From the NCBI GenBank assembly GCA_038380435.1, contig JAWZYU010000004.1, forward strand, positions 20,558,001-20,622,000: a DNA stretch of 64,000 bases, read 5' to 3'. Under the pieces are notes generated by a model, which made no database searches, was not told the DNA's origin, and saw only the letters and a program-made list of their open reading frames with translations. This document shows, one piece after another, positions 9,476 through 20,579 of the stretch (position 1 is its first letter; each line of letters opens with the position of its first letter). Source of the DNA: Ryuthela nishihirai. Its lineage: Eukaryota > Arthropoda > Arachnida > Araneae > Heptathelidae. The position numbers were made by a program, and so were the translations under genes.

Positions 9476-9690
9476 GGATTGGACTGTTTTACCTCTGAGC
9501 GACTTTTGTGCACACAATGGGCTAAACGACCAAGTCTCAAGAACCCCAAGGGCTGAGAGTTGTATAATGGAAGCAGATCCACGGGACAGCTGTTAGGTGA
9601 TGGATGAAATGCTTCCCGTTAAGGCCATCCAGAGTATTCCTTAACATACACATGGTCTCTATTACACAGGGAGCTACGTCTTAAGGTTTG
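9476..9690 (-). mobile_element. SINE-A copy, 3' half only
   Basis: Keeps ACCTCTGAGCGAC, CACACAATGGGCTAAA, CAGCTGTTAGG, CCCGTTAAGGCCATCCAGAG and ACACAGGGAGC.ACG. The tRNA head is missing where the hAT MITE at 9706 begins. Diverged. Confidence 0.75.
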
Positions 9691-9705
9691 TCCTTTTATA
9701 TAGAC

Positions 9706-10527
9706 CAGTGATTCTCAACCTTTTATGCTTCACGTAGCTCCTGGAAATGTGTATGTAACTGGCGTACCCCTTGTATAGATATACCGTCTTTCCCCGAAAA
9801 TAAGAACTGGTCTTATATTAATTTTTGCTCCAAAAGACGCATTAGGGCTTATTTTCAGAGGATGTCTTATTTTTTCATGTACGAAAATCTACATTTATTA
9901 ATGTGCGAAAATCTACATTTATTCAAATACAGTCATGTCATCTTCTTCTGGAACATCATCCTAACTCTCCAAACCCCGAATTCCGGCCTGAATTTCTTGC
10001 GACTCCATTTCCTGTAGAACCATTGGCCCCAATCTCTCATGTCCAGCAATAGATTATAATTAAGTATTTACAAATACGTAATTATAATTTATATTATCAT
10101 TTATTTTAAGTATTAATGTCAATAATATTATCTATTTATATTTAATTATATATTAATATTATTATTTTATAATTCAATACGTCCGTCGTGTGTTGCAACG
10201 GACGTACTAAATGTGTCCGTCTGGCTGACGATCTTAACTGGGGCTTATTTTTGGGGTAGGGCTTATATTACGAGTATCCTGAAAAATCATGCTAGGGCTT
10301 ATTTTCCGCTTAGGTCTTATTTTCGGGGAAATACGGTAGATAAAACTATAGTTATAATGTAACAATGGGAATAAAATAAAACACTGACTTTGTTACTAGA
10401 TCTAGAGACTTTTGTGCTCTCACGGCGTACCAGTAGTAGAGAAAATGAGAGTTCTGGAACAACCCCCCCCAAAAAAACAAACCTACCCCAAAAAATTTTA
10501 TCGCTTAGTACACGTTGAGAACCCCTA
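9706..10527. mobile_element. hAT-like MITE, second copy, carrying a nested MITE
   Basis: Perfect 8-bp target-site duplication ATATAGAC at 9698-9705 and 10528-10535. Ends CAGTGATTCTCAACC and GTTGAGAACCCCTA. It contains one 5' unit (compare four at 8647), broken inside TTGTATAGATA/GATAAAAC by the MITE at 9782-10336. The 3' part has CTCTCACGGCGTACC and a C8/A7 homopolymer block near 10464. Confidence 0.9.
9782..10336. mobile_element. MITE with TACCGT..TTTCCCCGAAAATAAG termini
   Basis: Left end TACCGTCTTTCCCCGAAAAT and right end, reverse complemented, TACCGTATTTCCCCGAAAAT form long TIRs, followed inside by repeated AGGGCTTATTTTC-type sub-terminal blocks on both sides. Removing it, with a TA duplication allowed for, restores the uninterrupted hAT sequence TTGTATAGATAGATAAAAC. 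The centre is AT-rich. I do not assign the superfamily. Confidence 0.8.
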
Positions 10528-10539
10528 ATATAGACTATG

Positions 10540-11389
10540 ATTTTCGTGATGAGAGTGTGATAAAGCATGCTGAGAGTGGACAAAATAAAAATTACATTCT
10601 CTACAGCTCTAATTTTGGAACTTTCTTCTTTTCTGATTTCCAGTTGCATTTAAAAGTCACTTAGACGAATAAAAAATGAAACAGTGTAGCGACTGACCAG
10701 AACCTTGTTAGTTAATCCTCATGATTAATAGTAGATGCTTTCCACTGCATTTTAATGCTTTTGGCCTCTGCGTGCAAAATGTAATTCTATTTGCGAAAAA
10801 AACGGACCGACGTGATGGACATCGCAAACTGTTTTCCTCCAATCCACTGAAAACTCTCAAGAGAGGCTTTCCTAATTCTCCTTGTGATTAAACTCTCCAG
10901 ATAAGCCCCGAAACAGGATGGAAAAAATGTTGTGTGCTAAGATATAAAACACAAAAAATTCTATTCAGATACAGATAATGTATGAACATGTAAAATATTA
11001 TAACTATAGCTAAACTTGCATTCTAAGCAGGCATTATAATATGCTTGCGTAGTACAGACACGTCTACGTCATCTTGTAAAATATTCAAGTGTGTAAACTT
11101 CAGAAATTATCTGATAAATTACACAATTCAAAATTTATTTATATCCTTTAGCCTTGCTTAGATGCTCGTGTAATTAATTCACGAGTGATTAAACTGTAAC
11201 GATTGTACTGAGTTTACTGTTTAACGGAAAGGCTTTCTTTGGTGGAATGATTAGGTGAAGTTTCCCCTTTTGATTATTGCTGTTAGCTTCTCTAATATAA
11301 ATAAAATTATAATTTTACGCTATAAATAAGCGTGAAGACGACGTTACTAATGTTGATATAAGCCTTACACTACATTTACCCCTAGGGGG
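10540..11389. other. AT-rich spacer without recognised features
   Basis: No motifs, TIRs or SINE boxes found. It ends where the R1-like LINE is inferred to start (GGGGGAATTGGTTTTGATT, about 11386). Confidence 0.4.
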
Positions 11390-11616
11390 AATTGGTTTTG
11401 ATTTTGATTTTGTGAGCTCTGTGCGTTTATAAGTGTATAAAGTGATTATAAGGCCATAGGCCAGTTTCTTGTTGTACTTCGTATAATCAAAGCCATTTCG
11501 AGGAGAGAGGACTTTGTCCTAGTCTAGGGGCTCCCTCCTTGGAGGAGGGTCTAACACTCTCTTCGACAAGCAAAAGTATTAGCTGCCTGGTGTGAACCCC
11601 AGGGTACCAGGTAGCG

Positions 11617-12670
11617 ATGGCTAGTGAAGTGAGTGAAGCGAATGATATGGCCTCTCAAGGGAAGAGTGCCATTCTCAAAACAAATTAACTGTTCGGAGAA
11701 CTAGACTCCATATTAAACAATAGTGCAAGTAAGGTGACTAAACAGCAAGGAGCTGAGATTAGAAGCCTGTTCAGTAAGCTACAAGATGTAGTGCACGAAC
11801 AAGAGTTGAAAATCAGTAACCTCGAGGGAAGGTTATCTGAAAGAGAAACGACTGCCATAAGTAAGGCGTCAGTCTCAAAACGCTATGCTGAGTGACAAAA
11901 AGGTCTTTGACACCTAAGCCCAAGAAGTGAGATCAACAACATGTTGATATACCCTCAAGACGAAGGTCAGAGTTCAGAAGAACTCAAGAAGGATCTATTA
12001 AAGAATTTAGATCCAACTAAGATGAAAATTGGCATTAAGAATGTCAAAAAGATTGCAAAAGGCGGAGTTCTAATAGAATGTACTGATGAGTTTGATAAGA
12101 AGATATTGAAAAATGAAATTCAGAAGAATACAGTCTTAAACGACAAATGTGCGGCAAGAGAGATCAAAATGAAACTGCCACAGATCATAATATATGATGT
12201 TGATGGCGATATTGAAAAGGAAGCTTTAATAGAAAGAATTAAAGCACAAAATGTAGCTTTTATGGAAGCCTCAATGGAGGTGAAGTTCTCGATAGAGGAA
12301 AAACAATAAGAAGTACTGGATAGTGCAGGTTGACTCAGAGAGCTTTAAAGTATTTATGAAAGAGGAAAAAGTCAATGTAGGTTGGTCTCGCCTAAATGTC
12401 AAAGAATACCTAAAAGTGGTGAGATGTTTTAAATGTAATAAATTTTGTCATTTCCAGACCAATTGCAGAGAAGAACAGAACTGTGGAAAATGTGGTCAAA
12501 AAGACCACAACTACTGGGACTGTAAAGAAACAGTCTTAAAATGTGTCAATTGTCAAGCAGCTAATGACAAATACAGATTAAAGTTAGATGTCCAACATTT
12601 AAGTTTGGACATGGACTGCTCATGCTATAGAAGAGAGCTTGAATTATTAGTCAAGCGCATACGATACTAA
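11617..12670 (+). pseudogene. R1-like LINE ORF1 (gag-like, CCHC knuckles)
   Basis: ATG at 11617 opens MASEVSEANDMASQG and is in frame with 11941-12309. Stop codons occur at about 11686, 11893 and 11908. A coiled-coil-like segment (GAEIRSLFSKLQDVVHEQ, then LKISNLEGRL) comes first. LDPTKMKIGIKNVKKI and GGVLIECTD form the conserved RRM-like region of such ORF1 proteins. After a frameshift near 12310, WSRLNVKEYLKVVRCFKCNK leads into CCHC knuckles (CFKCNKFCHFQTNC, CGKCGQKDHNYWDC, and a third starting CVNCQ). In the first knuckle the usual Gly before His is replaced. It would package the element RNA; here it is broken by at least three stops and one frameshift. Confidence 0.8.
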
Positions 12671-12777
12671 AATTCACTTGTCTAAAATAGTTCAAATAAA
12701 TCTGCATCATGCCAGAGCTGCAACAAACAGACTTGTACTATATATGGAAGAAAAAGATTTCGAAATAGTACTAGTAC

Positions 12778-12940
12778 TGTAGGTGGTCATATTATTTTGA
12801 TACTAGATCGTGTGGGTTCACTCACGGAAATATTGAGCGTGTGCAGTTACCGTTCACAGCAAACTGGAGCGTGTGCAGTAACTGCACACGCTCCAGTTTG
12901 CTGTGAACGGTAACTGGAGCGTGTACAGTTGTTGTACACG
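12778..12940. repeat. 163-bp insert with 20-bp direct flanks in the APE domain
   Basis: The R1 coding segment TTTCGAAATAGTACTAGTAC (12758-12777) recurs as TTTCGAAATAGCACTAGTAC (12941-12960), and the frame FEI(V/A)LVQEP continues only after the second. Everything between is foreign. It starts with TGTAGGTGGTCATATTATTT, nearly the same as one arm of the palindrome at 43873-43953, and contains two hairpins: 36-bp arms at 12844-12916 and 8-bp arms at 12920-12940. Confidence 0.75.
12844..12916. repeat. Inverted duplication, 36-bp perfect arms, 1-nt spacer
   Basis: Arms 12844-12879 and 12881-12916 are perfect inverse copies around a single A at 12880; each contains GGAGCGTGTGCAGT or its complement. 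A smaller hairpin, CGTGTACA-GTTGT-TGTACACG, follows at 12920-12940. Confidence 0.9.
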
Positions 12941-15900
12941 TTTCGAAATAGCACTAGTACAAGAACCTTATATTTATAAGGATAAAATAAGGGGTTTCCC
13001 AGCAGGGTGGAGGATCTTTGGAGCACCCCACCCAATGCCAAGAAGTGCAATTGTAATAGGAAAACGAAACATAAGTGCTACAGAAATCTACACATCTAGA
13101 AACGTTGTGGTGATCACAGTAGAAAAAGGTGATCGGAGATGTGTGCTGATCTCGGTGTACTGTCCACAGAAGGATTCTTTTGAAGAAAGTTTTCAAGTCA
13201 TTTCTAACATAGTTCATATATACCCTGACTGGGACATAGTCCTAGGAGGGGATTTTAATACAAGCAGTAGTCTCTGGGGTCCCCCAAAGGGAGGACGAAA
13301 GAGGTAAAGAAGTATTAGAATTTGTCAATCAAAATGGATTCACAATAGTAAATGACCCTAACAGTAATCCAACATTTACCAGTAGTCTGGGTACTAGCAG
13401 GATTGATATTACTTTACATAGAGTCTTGAATCAAGACTTTGTCTCAGAATGGACAGTGGAAGACGAGATCAGTTGCAGCGATCATGCATATATTAGTTAC
13501 TCATTGAAATTCACAAATTCAACTACAAATACTAAACAGCGATATTCTTTTAAAAACCTAGATTGGTTTGAATTTAGAAGAGAACTCTCAGAAAAATATT
13601 CGATAATATCTTCAACAGATGTAGAGAATCAAGAAGATATAGACGAATATATTGTTGATATTACAAAGACTTTACAAACATTGTGTAATAACAATTTGAA
13701 GCAGAGTAACCAAGAAACGAAGTTAGGTTACAGAAAAGTCCCATGATGGAATAGAGAACTGACAGAACTGAGAAAAGAAGTTAAAAATAGAAGAAGAAAA
13801 TACCAAAGATATTATACAGATGAAATATAGAGGAAAAACCTTAGAGAAGAGTATAAATTTGGGAAGCTAAATATAAAAGGAATATAAACTTAGCAAAAAC
13901 TAATAGCTGGAAAAAGCTATGTGATGAAGTTACTAAGGAACAACCGTTCGGGGTGCATTTTAAAGTTGCAAAAGAAGCAACTAGAGGAACTTTTAAGCTA
14001 TCGTAATAACTCAAGAAGATGGCTCCCTTACTAAAAATGCAAGGGAATCTTTGAATAGATTGCTAGAGTATCACTTCCCACAAGATAAAAGGGAAGATGA
14101 TGATGAATTACACAGAAATGTAAGAAATAGGTCAAGGAGATCTATCAATACGCAAGATGATAGTCCATTTTCCGCAATTGAGGTGGAAGAGGACTCAATG
14201 ATAATTGAGGTGGAAGAGGACTCAATTCAAAGACTCAATGAACAAGGGGAAAGCGCCAGGGTTGGATGGGCTTGCCCTTGAAATTATAAAAGAACTCTTT
14301 GAGGTGAACAGAACTTGGTTTGTAAGCATTTTAAATGAATGTCTTAAAAGAGGAATCTTTCCAGATAGTTGGAAACAAGCAGAACTTATCCTTTTCGATA
14401 GATAAGATAATGATAGCTTTTCGAAAGATAAGAAAAATCCCTCAGCATACAGACCTATATGTCTATTGTCAACATGGAGTAAAGTACTCGATAAGCTCAT
14501 GACAAACAGATTAAGCTTCTTCACAGCAATGGAAGATTTAATCCAAATCAATTTGGATTCACTCCAGGTAAAAGTACTACGATGGCTATTTCAAAGCTGA
14601 TGGCTACTATAGACAGAAATAAGGATCAAAAGAAGCACACATGTGTCATATCTCTAGATGAGAAAGGGGCGTTCAATAACGTTTGGTGGCCCTTTTTATT
14701 AGATGAACTGAGAAGACATAAATGTACAAAGAACCTGTTTAAGATCTTTAGTAGTTATCTTTCCAATAGAAGAATACTAGTGAATGATGGAGTAATAGAG
14801 ATTACTAACAATATTATAAAGGCTGTGCACAGGGGTCCAATTAGGGCTCCTGTTATGGAATATAGTAGCGGATTCTGCACTGAATATTAAAACAAAAGAG
14901 GGGACACAGATTCAAGCATATGCTGATGACATAATAGTTATTGTCTCGGCATCAGGAAGACATACGCTGGAACAAGATTGTCAAAAGGGATTAGCAGACT
15001 TTAGAAGAATGGGCTGGAAAAACGAGACTCGAATTCAGCCCAGGAAAAACTAATGTAATAGTGTTTCCCAAAGAAGGGAAAATGAAAAGGCTTCCAAGCC
15101 TTTGGTTTATGGATAAACCAGTGAAAGCAGTAAAGGTTCTAAAGTATTTAGGAGTGTGGTTAGACGACAAAAGAAATTGGTTAGCTCATCTAAATAATGT
15201 AAAAGATAGATGTGCATGAATACTAAATGCCCTACATAGGATGTCAACCGGGACATGGGGGTTAAAAGGAACAGTTAAGAAAGAGCTGTATAAGAGGGGC
15301 ATTGAAAGGATAGTAACCTATGCCTGTGGGGCATCGTGGCCTCCAGGCGGAACAGTAAGAATAGTACAGAAAATACAACAGATTCAAAGGTTAGCCATTT
15401 TGGGAATAACAAGGTGTTTTAAAACAACATCTACGTCTGCTCTTCAAGTTCTAGCAGGAACACTTCCACTAGAATTTGTGATAGAACAAGAAGCAGCGAT
15501 ATATAGAAGTTTTATATTAGAACAAGATGTTGAACTTTGGAAGGAGACAATAGAAAGTTATCTTGTTGAAAAACAAATAAACAAGTGCGTAATACACCCA
15601 GCTAAACAAACTCGAATAGGGTGGGACAAGATGCCACCAGAGGACTCAAATACTGAAATTAAAATATATACAGACGGCTCCAGGATGGATGAGCACACTG
15701 GAGCATCCATGTGCATATACAAGGGTATGAGTCCTATAATTCAAGAAGAGTATAGGCTCTCAGATTCAGCGACAGTTTTTCAAGCTGAAGTTCTAACAAT
15801 TCTAAAGGCAGTGGAGTGGTTTGCAAACACTAGTACAGATAGAGAAGTGGACTTGTATTCGGATAGTCAGTCGGCATTATATGCGTTACAGAGAATAAAT

Positions 15901-16270
15901 CATAAAAATCCAACAGTGGATAAAATTAAAAGAACAATAGCAGAACTTGAAGATGATAGGAAGATATACTTCCACTGGGTAAGAGCCATCAAGGCTGTAT
16001 TGGAAATGAGTTAGCAGATGAACATGCAAAGAAAGCATGCAGAAGAATACAAGGAGATATTGAAATGTCTATTTCAAAAGAGAGTGTGAAGAAGAGACTT
16101 AGACAAAAAAGCATGCAAAAATGGCAATCCAGATGGGAACAAGAAGATACGAAAGGAAGACATACATTTAGATTTTTAAAGAAAGTGTCTATCAAAAGAA
16201 CTTCAACAGATTTCTTTTTAAATCACATCCTTACTGATCACGGAAATTTTCCGAAATATTTTAATCGATT

Positions 16271-16347
16271 CAAGATAAAGAACTGTTCATGCGCTTGTGG
16301 TTCCCGCTTCTCGGGAACCACAAGCGCATGAACAGTTCTTTATCTTG
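16271..16347. repeat. Inverted duplication, 36-bp perfect arms, 5-nt spacer
   Basis: Arms 16271-16306 and 16312-16347 around CTTCT. AACAGTTCTTTATCT is then repeated directly at 16348-16362. The duplication sits in the R1 C-terminal finger: coding similarity resumes after it with CPHYLSYDKRGNN-like sequence. Confidence 0.9.
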
Positions 16348-16521
16348 AACAGTTCTTTATCTCACAGAATTGTCCTCATTGAGCTATGATAAGAGGAAAT
16401 AATCTAATTAGAATTGGTCCTGATAGATTAAATCTTCTGTTGGGAGATGGAAGTGTTACGGTCTCAAATTAGAGACCTTGTGAAGTTTGTTTGCGACAAC
16501 GGTCATATACTCGTGGTTATA

Positions 16522-16740
16522 GACTAATGGGAGGGGACTGGATCTCCTTCTACGGTGATAAAAAGAATATAATTTTCAAAACGGTCTAAAATTCCGAAGA
16601 AAAAATTAGAAGATAAAAGATTGGATTTTATGGACTAATGGGAGGAGATAAGACTCTCCTCCTACGGTGACACGAATATTATAATATTTGAGGTGAACTA
16701 AACTTCAAGAAGAAGGACTTAGAAGATAGAAAACTTTGTA
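16522..16740 (+). repeat. Two tandem ~112-bp repeats in the R1 3' UTR
   Basis: ACTAATGGGAGGGGACTGGA at 16522 and ACTAATGGGAGGAGATAAGA at 16634 begin two similar units, both continuing with CTCCT.CTACGGTGA and ending in an AGAAGATA.AA stretch. They are diverged from each other, so the duplication is older than this copy. The repeats lie between the C-terminal ORF end and the A-rich tail. Confidence 0.7.
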
Positions 16741-16903
16741 GCCAACTGTTACTTTGCATTTAAATGAAAATGTATTATTTATTTGTTTAAGTTTTGCAAA
16801 GGGTACCAGGTAGTACCCTAAGTGTATATACTTGTATATATGTTATTGTTTAAATAAAGAGAAAGATGTAAAAGAAAAATGATGGTGTTCTTCCAGCGGA
16901 CCC

Positions 16904-16922
16904 AGGGGGGGGGGGGGGGGTT
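16904..16922. repeat. Poly-G run
   Basis: A run of 16-17 G just after the R1 tail, in otherwise AT-rich DNA. Its length should be treated with caution because homopolymers are error-prone. Confidence 0.8.
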
Positions 16923-17819
16923 GCGGGGAACAAAATTTTAGAGTAGCTCCAATTACCTGTAGTGCCGTATTTGGCGGGGCAGGCCTCCATTAATTTTAGT
17001 CTTCCACTTCATTTAATATCCTGTATCTGTTTCACGGTTTTCTTCGTATTGTAATGATTGAGCTTGTAAAAGCAGGTGTTCTGTTAATAAATGTGACGAA
17101 AAAAATATCGAATTGAATGCCAGTATTCATTTCCATGCCTGTATGTTGCAGTCATCGTGAATTTAGCTTTCATTTTACTTCTTTTCAGTCCAAAAGTAAT
17201 TCACTGACTAAAACACTTTCTGAAGACATGCGTTATTGACGTGAACTGAATTTTTTTATTAAATGGGAAGAAAGTACTTCCCTACACCTAAGACGGTAAT
17301 GACTTGTATACTATTGGGCTAATCCTGATTTCTCATACAATATGCAAACTCATACAAAGGAACCTACCCACTGGTTTAGTAATCACGAAAGCTACCCATT
17401 TGATCAGGTGAGGGAATGTTTTGGGTTCTTATATTTTGTAAAGACTTTTCCAGCATTTATTAAAATATAAATTGTTAGTAATAATTGCAAGTATAAATAT
17501 ATAACTTTAAATTCAATAATATTAAACTGAACTTTATCAGACAGGAAAGACATTTCGTAATGCATATATTCAATTTTTCTTTCAGCAATGCATTTTTCGT
17601 ACATTTTCAAAGGAAAGAGGATTTCAAAGGAAGATATTCCCATGGAAAGACGCAACATAATATTTGTTGCTCATGCGCCATAAAACCCCCAAACAACCCA
17701 CGGAAGGAAATACGAGTTAAGAAACAAAAAGACACTAATATTTTTAGAACAATATTAGTAACTGAAAGGAAAACTAAAAGTTCAAGTCACACCAACAACA
17801 CTTCATTCAAGTGTTGTTG
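16923..17819. other. Unassigned AT-rich stretch
   Basis: No family motif found. ORFs of up to 123 codons (17560-17931) run into the adjacent SINE and lack domains. A small hairpin (AACAACACTT-CATTC-AAGTGTTGTT, 17794-17818) precedes the SINE. Confidence 0.4.
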
Positions 17820-18180
17820 TTCTTCGGTTGTTTTACCTCTGAGCGACAAGTTTATTTGCCCACAATGGACTAAAGGGCCAGGTCACAAGGACCCTAAATG
17901 CCCAGAGAAGGTTGGGGTAGCAAATTGCTAATTTTTAAGAGGCAGATGTAAATGTTTCGTCAAGGCCATCCAGCGTGTTTTTTTAACGTATACAGGGTAT
18001 GGCTCTCCTGCACAGGGAGCCACGACCTAACCTCCCATACGACGGACGGCGGTATTTCAGAGCTCATCAGTGTTCCCTTTCTCACTGAGGGGAGGGTAGA
18101 AGCTACCAGAGATAAATCTCAATGCTGACAAAGTTAGAATTCGAACCTTGGAACTACAGTTAGAGCCTGGCACGTTTCAT
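17820..18180 (-). mobile_element. SINE-A copy, old
   Basis: Minus-strand SINE-A with TTTTACCTCTGAGCGACA, GGCCATCCAGCGTGT, ACAGGGTATGGCTCTCC, GACGGACGGCGG and GAGATAAATCTCAATGCTGA. The head is weak: box B survives only as GAATTCGAACCTTGG on the plus strand, and box A is lost. Confidence 0.8.
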
Positions 18181-19100
18181 GGTAAGATAAATTTAAATAG
18201 TTAACACCCAGTGCTAAAACTAGAATAATGCACCTTTTTATTTATTTATGAGTATACAGTATAATTGATTCTATAAAGGTATTTCAATTACTAAAGGTTT
18301 TGATAGAAAAGAACAAAAATACTGAATTTGAAACAAAATTGAAACAAAATGCAGATATAGATGCTTAGCATTCTTTAAGTCCCCCCCAACTTCGAGTCTC
18401 ATGCTAAGACACTGCATCCCCCCCCCCTTCCCACAATAACTAATTTGTTCCTTTATGTAAGAAACTGAAGTCTTGTCTAGTGAAATATCAAAAGCCATTT
18501 CCTTTAATTCTATCGCTTTGTTTGCATCAGATGACGTTCCTATTTATGCATGGCTTGAAACAAGTGTTGAATATTTCATTTGCTCCCTCTTTTATTGCCA
18601 AGGTACTCCATTTCCGTGTTTATCTTTCCGTTATCTTCATTTGCTTCGGCTCCCTCGTTTATTCTATCAACTGGAAGATTCCTCATTTACATTTTCCATT
18701 TGTTATTCTAAAGAAACTACAAAGGACGATAATTTTGACGCTAAATTGAATTCATTGCGCCTTGGGATTTATTTTGAACTTAAGATTATTTATCTCACGC
18801 TCTAAGTTATAATCACAAAGAAATAAAATGGCTGTCTATAGTAATTTCCGCGACAAAACTGTTGAGGTTTGTGCTATCTCGATTTTAGAAGTGGTGAACA
18901 AATTAGTTTTGCTGAAAAGATTTAGATGCTAACAAGCAAACTGCTGTTAAACTGGCATGACTGAATTAAGCGGATAACATTTGTGTGCAAATCGAGTTTG
19001 AAATAACAATGAATGTGTCTTGAAACAAAAAAAAAACAATAATTTCTGCAATAACTTACCACACCACATATTGTTGGAAATAAAACTTCTAGATTTGACT
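18181..19100. other. Unassigned AT-rich stretch with a C-run
   Basis: No recognisable transposon or coding domain. C-tracts occur at 18380-18386 and 18418-18428. ORFs of about 75-110 codons overlap one another in several frames and look like chance. Confidence 0.4.
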
Positions 19101-19455
19101 GGGTTGTTTTATCTCTGAGCTGCATTTCTTTTGCACACAATGGGCTAAATGGCAAGGTCACATGGACCCCGAAGCTCAGAGAAGGTTGGGGGAGAGGACC
19201 CATGAATATTTGTTAGTAGATAGAGAGAAGCCTCCCGTCATAGCCATCCAATGTGTTCATTAACGTTCATTAACGAACGTATGACTCTCCAGCACAAGGC
19301 ACGCACTCTCCAGCACAGCACTCTCCAGCACGTATGATTCTCCAGCACAAGGGGCCACGGCTTTACGTCCCATCCGACGGACGGCGGCCTTTCAAACCCA
19401 TCGTTGTCTCCTATTGACCGAGGGTAAAACGGGAAATTTTCGGAAATAAATGTAA
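19101..19455 (-). mobile_element. SINE-A copy with internally shuffled segment
   Basis: Recognisable ends (GGGTTGTTTTATCTCTGAGC on the plus strand at 19101; body to about 19455, without tRNA head). Within it, 19255-19352 holds several direct copies of CTCTCCAGCAC and an inverted ACGTTC-ATTAAC-GAACGT, where other SINE-A copies have a single GTATGGCTCTCCCGCACACG. Confidence 0.8.
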
Positions 19456-20186
19456 AACTTCGGGATGAACATGTTTTTCTTATTTACAAAGGTTTACTTT
19501 AATTTTTTCCTAAACAATATTTTGATCATTATTGGATCTACCAACTCCAGGAAAAATTGCTTTTTTGCAGTTTCTACGGTAACGTGAATGTTTTATTAAT
19601 TTCTATTGATTCTGTCATTCTGAAGCATTCCCTCACCTCAAGATTTTGATAATTTAAATTGTTCTTCTTATTTTTAATAACATAATGTCGAGAAAAATGC
19701 ATCTTAATTAAAATATTAGAATCGTTTCATTCTAAATTGTTCCATAAACAATTTGTTTCATGAATCTTTCGATATAGTAATTGTTCTTAATCAGATCAAC
19801 TTCTTTCATCTCAGATTGTATTAAAATGTAAACTTTTTTGTTAATGTAAGCTTATGTTTCCTAAAAATTTCTGATGTGGATATATGTAAGCCCTGATCTA
19901 GAAAACGATGAAAAAGGAGAGCAAATGACTCGATTTGAATTCCTTTGCAATTTAACAATTCCCTCTGTTTTAGACATCTTAAAAGACTTCTTAAAAATAC
20001 GTAAAATATATAAAAGTTAAAAAAATTTCCTCCTTCACTTTTATTAAGTTTCTCAAGGGGCCCTTGCTATACCTAGATCTGATCTTGTTTGTATATATCG
20101 AGACTACTTTTAGCCAATCAATAAAAAACGCTCTTTATATATGGAAACTGCTTTCAATCAAAAGGGTAGATCATCGACATCAGAGG
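19456..20186. other. Unassigned AT-rich stretch
   Basis: No coding motif, SINE box or TIR recognised. Confidence 0.4.
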
Positions 20187-20556
20187 TGCGGGGGTGGCTC
20201 AGACGGTAGCGCGCCAGGTTCGTAATCTGCATTTCCCAGGTTCGAGTTCCAGCTGGGTTAGCGTTGAGATTTATCTCCGCAAAACTTCCCATTCTGCCCA
20301 CGGTCAGTAGGGAATACCGATAGGCTGCCGTCCGTCAGATGGGACGTTAAGCTGTGTCTATGTATGCGGGAGAGCCATACTCTGTGCACGTTAAAGAACA
20401 CGCTGGATGGTTTTGATGGAGGCTACCATCTGTCTCCCAACAGCTGTTCCAGTGGGTTCCCTCACCCAACCTTCTCTGAGACTTCGGGGTCCTTGGGACC
20501 TTGCTATTTAGGTCATTGCAAAAAAGTGCCGCTCAAAGGTAAAACAACCTATATCC
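20187..20556 (+). mobile_element. SINE-A copy, full length, moderately diverged
   Basis: Head GTGGCTCAGACGGTAGCGCG (box A), CCAGGTTCGAGTTCCAGC (box B), body with GAGATTTATCTCCGCAAAA, AAAGAACACGCTGGATGG and CCAACAGCTGTTCCAGTGGG, ending GTGCCGCTCAAAGGTAAAAC and AACC. No clear target-site duplication, consistent with age. Confidence 0.85.
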
Positions 20557-20579
20557 CAGCTGCATATCCATCAACAGAG

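Larger units (their letters stand above)
12682..16560 (+). pseudogene. R1-like LINE ORF2 (APE-RT-RNase H), many breaks
   Basis: Parts in order: QINLHHARAATNRL (12695; typical R1 APE start), FEIALVQEPYI (12945, catalytic Glu in QEP), DWDIVLGGDFNTSS (about 13226), GTSRIDITL and CSDHAYISYS (13390-13500; catalytic SDH). Then the linker, RT with SLDEKGAFNNVWWP (motif A, about 14653), a frameshifted motif B near 14835, YADD at 14919-14930, and LKYLGVWLDDK (about 15140). A long clean stretch follows (15241-16014) with RNase H: IYTDGSRMDEHTGA (Asp), EVLTILKAVEWF (Glu) and DLYSDSQSALYAL (Asp). The C-terminal finger NCSCACGS is cut by the fold-back at 16271-16347. At least eight frame changes or stops. 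Confidence 0.85.
11386..16885 (+). mobile_element. R1-like LINE with RNase H, near full length, decayed
   Basis: The element runs from a G-rich start near 11386 to an A-rich end (AATAAAGAGAAAGATG, about 16853-16885). It holds a 5' leader, ORF1 with coiled coil and zinc knuckles, ORF2 with APE, RT, RNase H and a C-terminal CxC..H finger, and a 3' UTR with two tandem repeats. The layout fits the R1/LOA/I group. GGTACCAGGTAG occurs both in the 5' leader (about 11603) and near the 3' end (about 16802). The 163-bp insert at 12778 and the fold-back at 16271 interrupt it. Confidence 0.8.

Noticed and set aside
20187..20556. Possible functional tRNA genes at the SINE heads
   Set aside because: Box A and B are good, but acceptor-stem pairing is lacking, and each head continues into a shared SINE body with target duplications.
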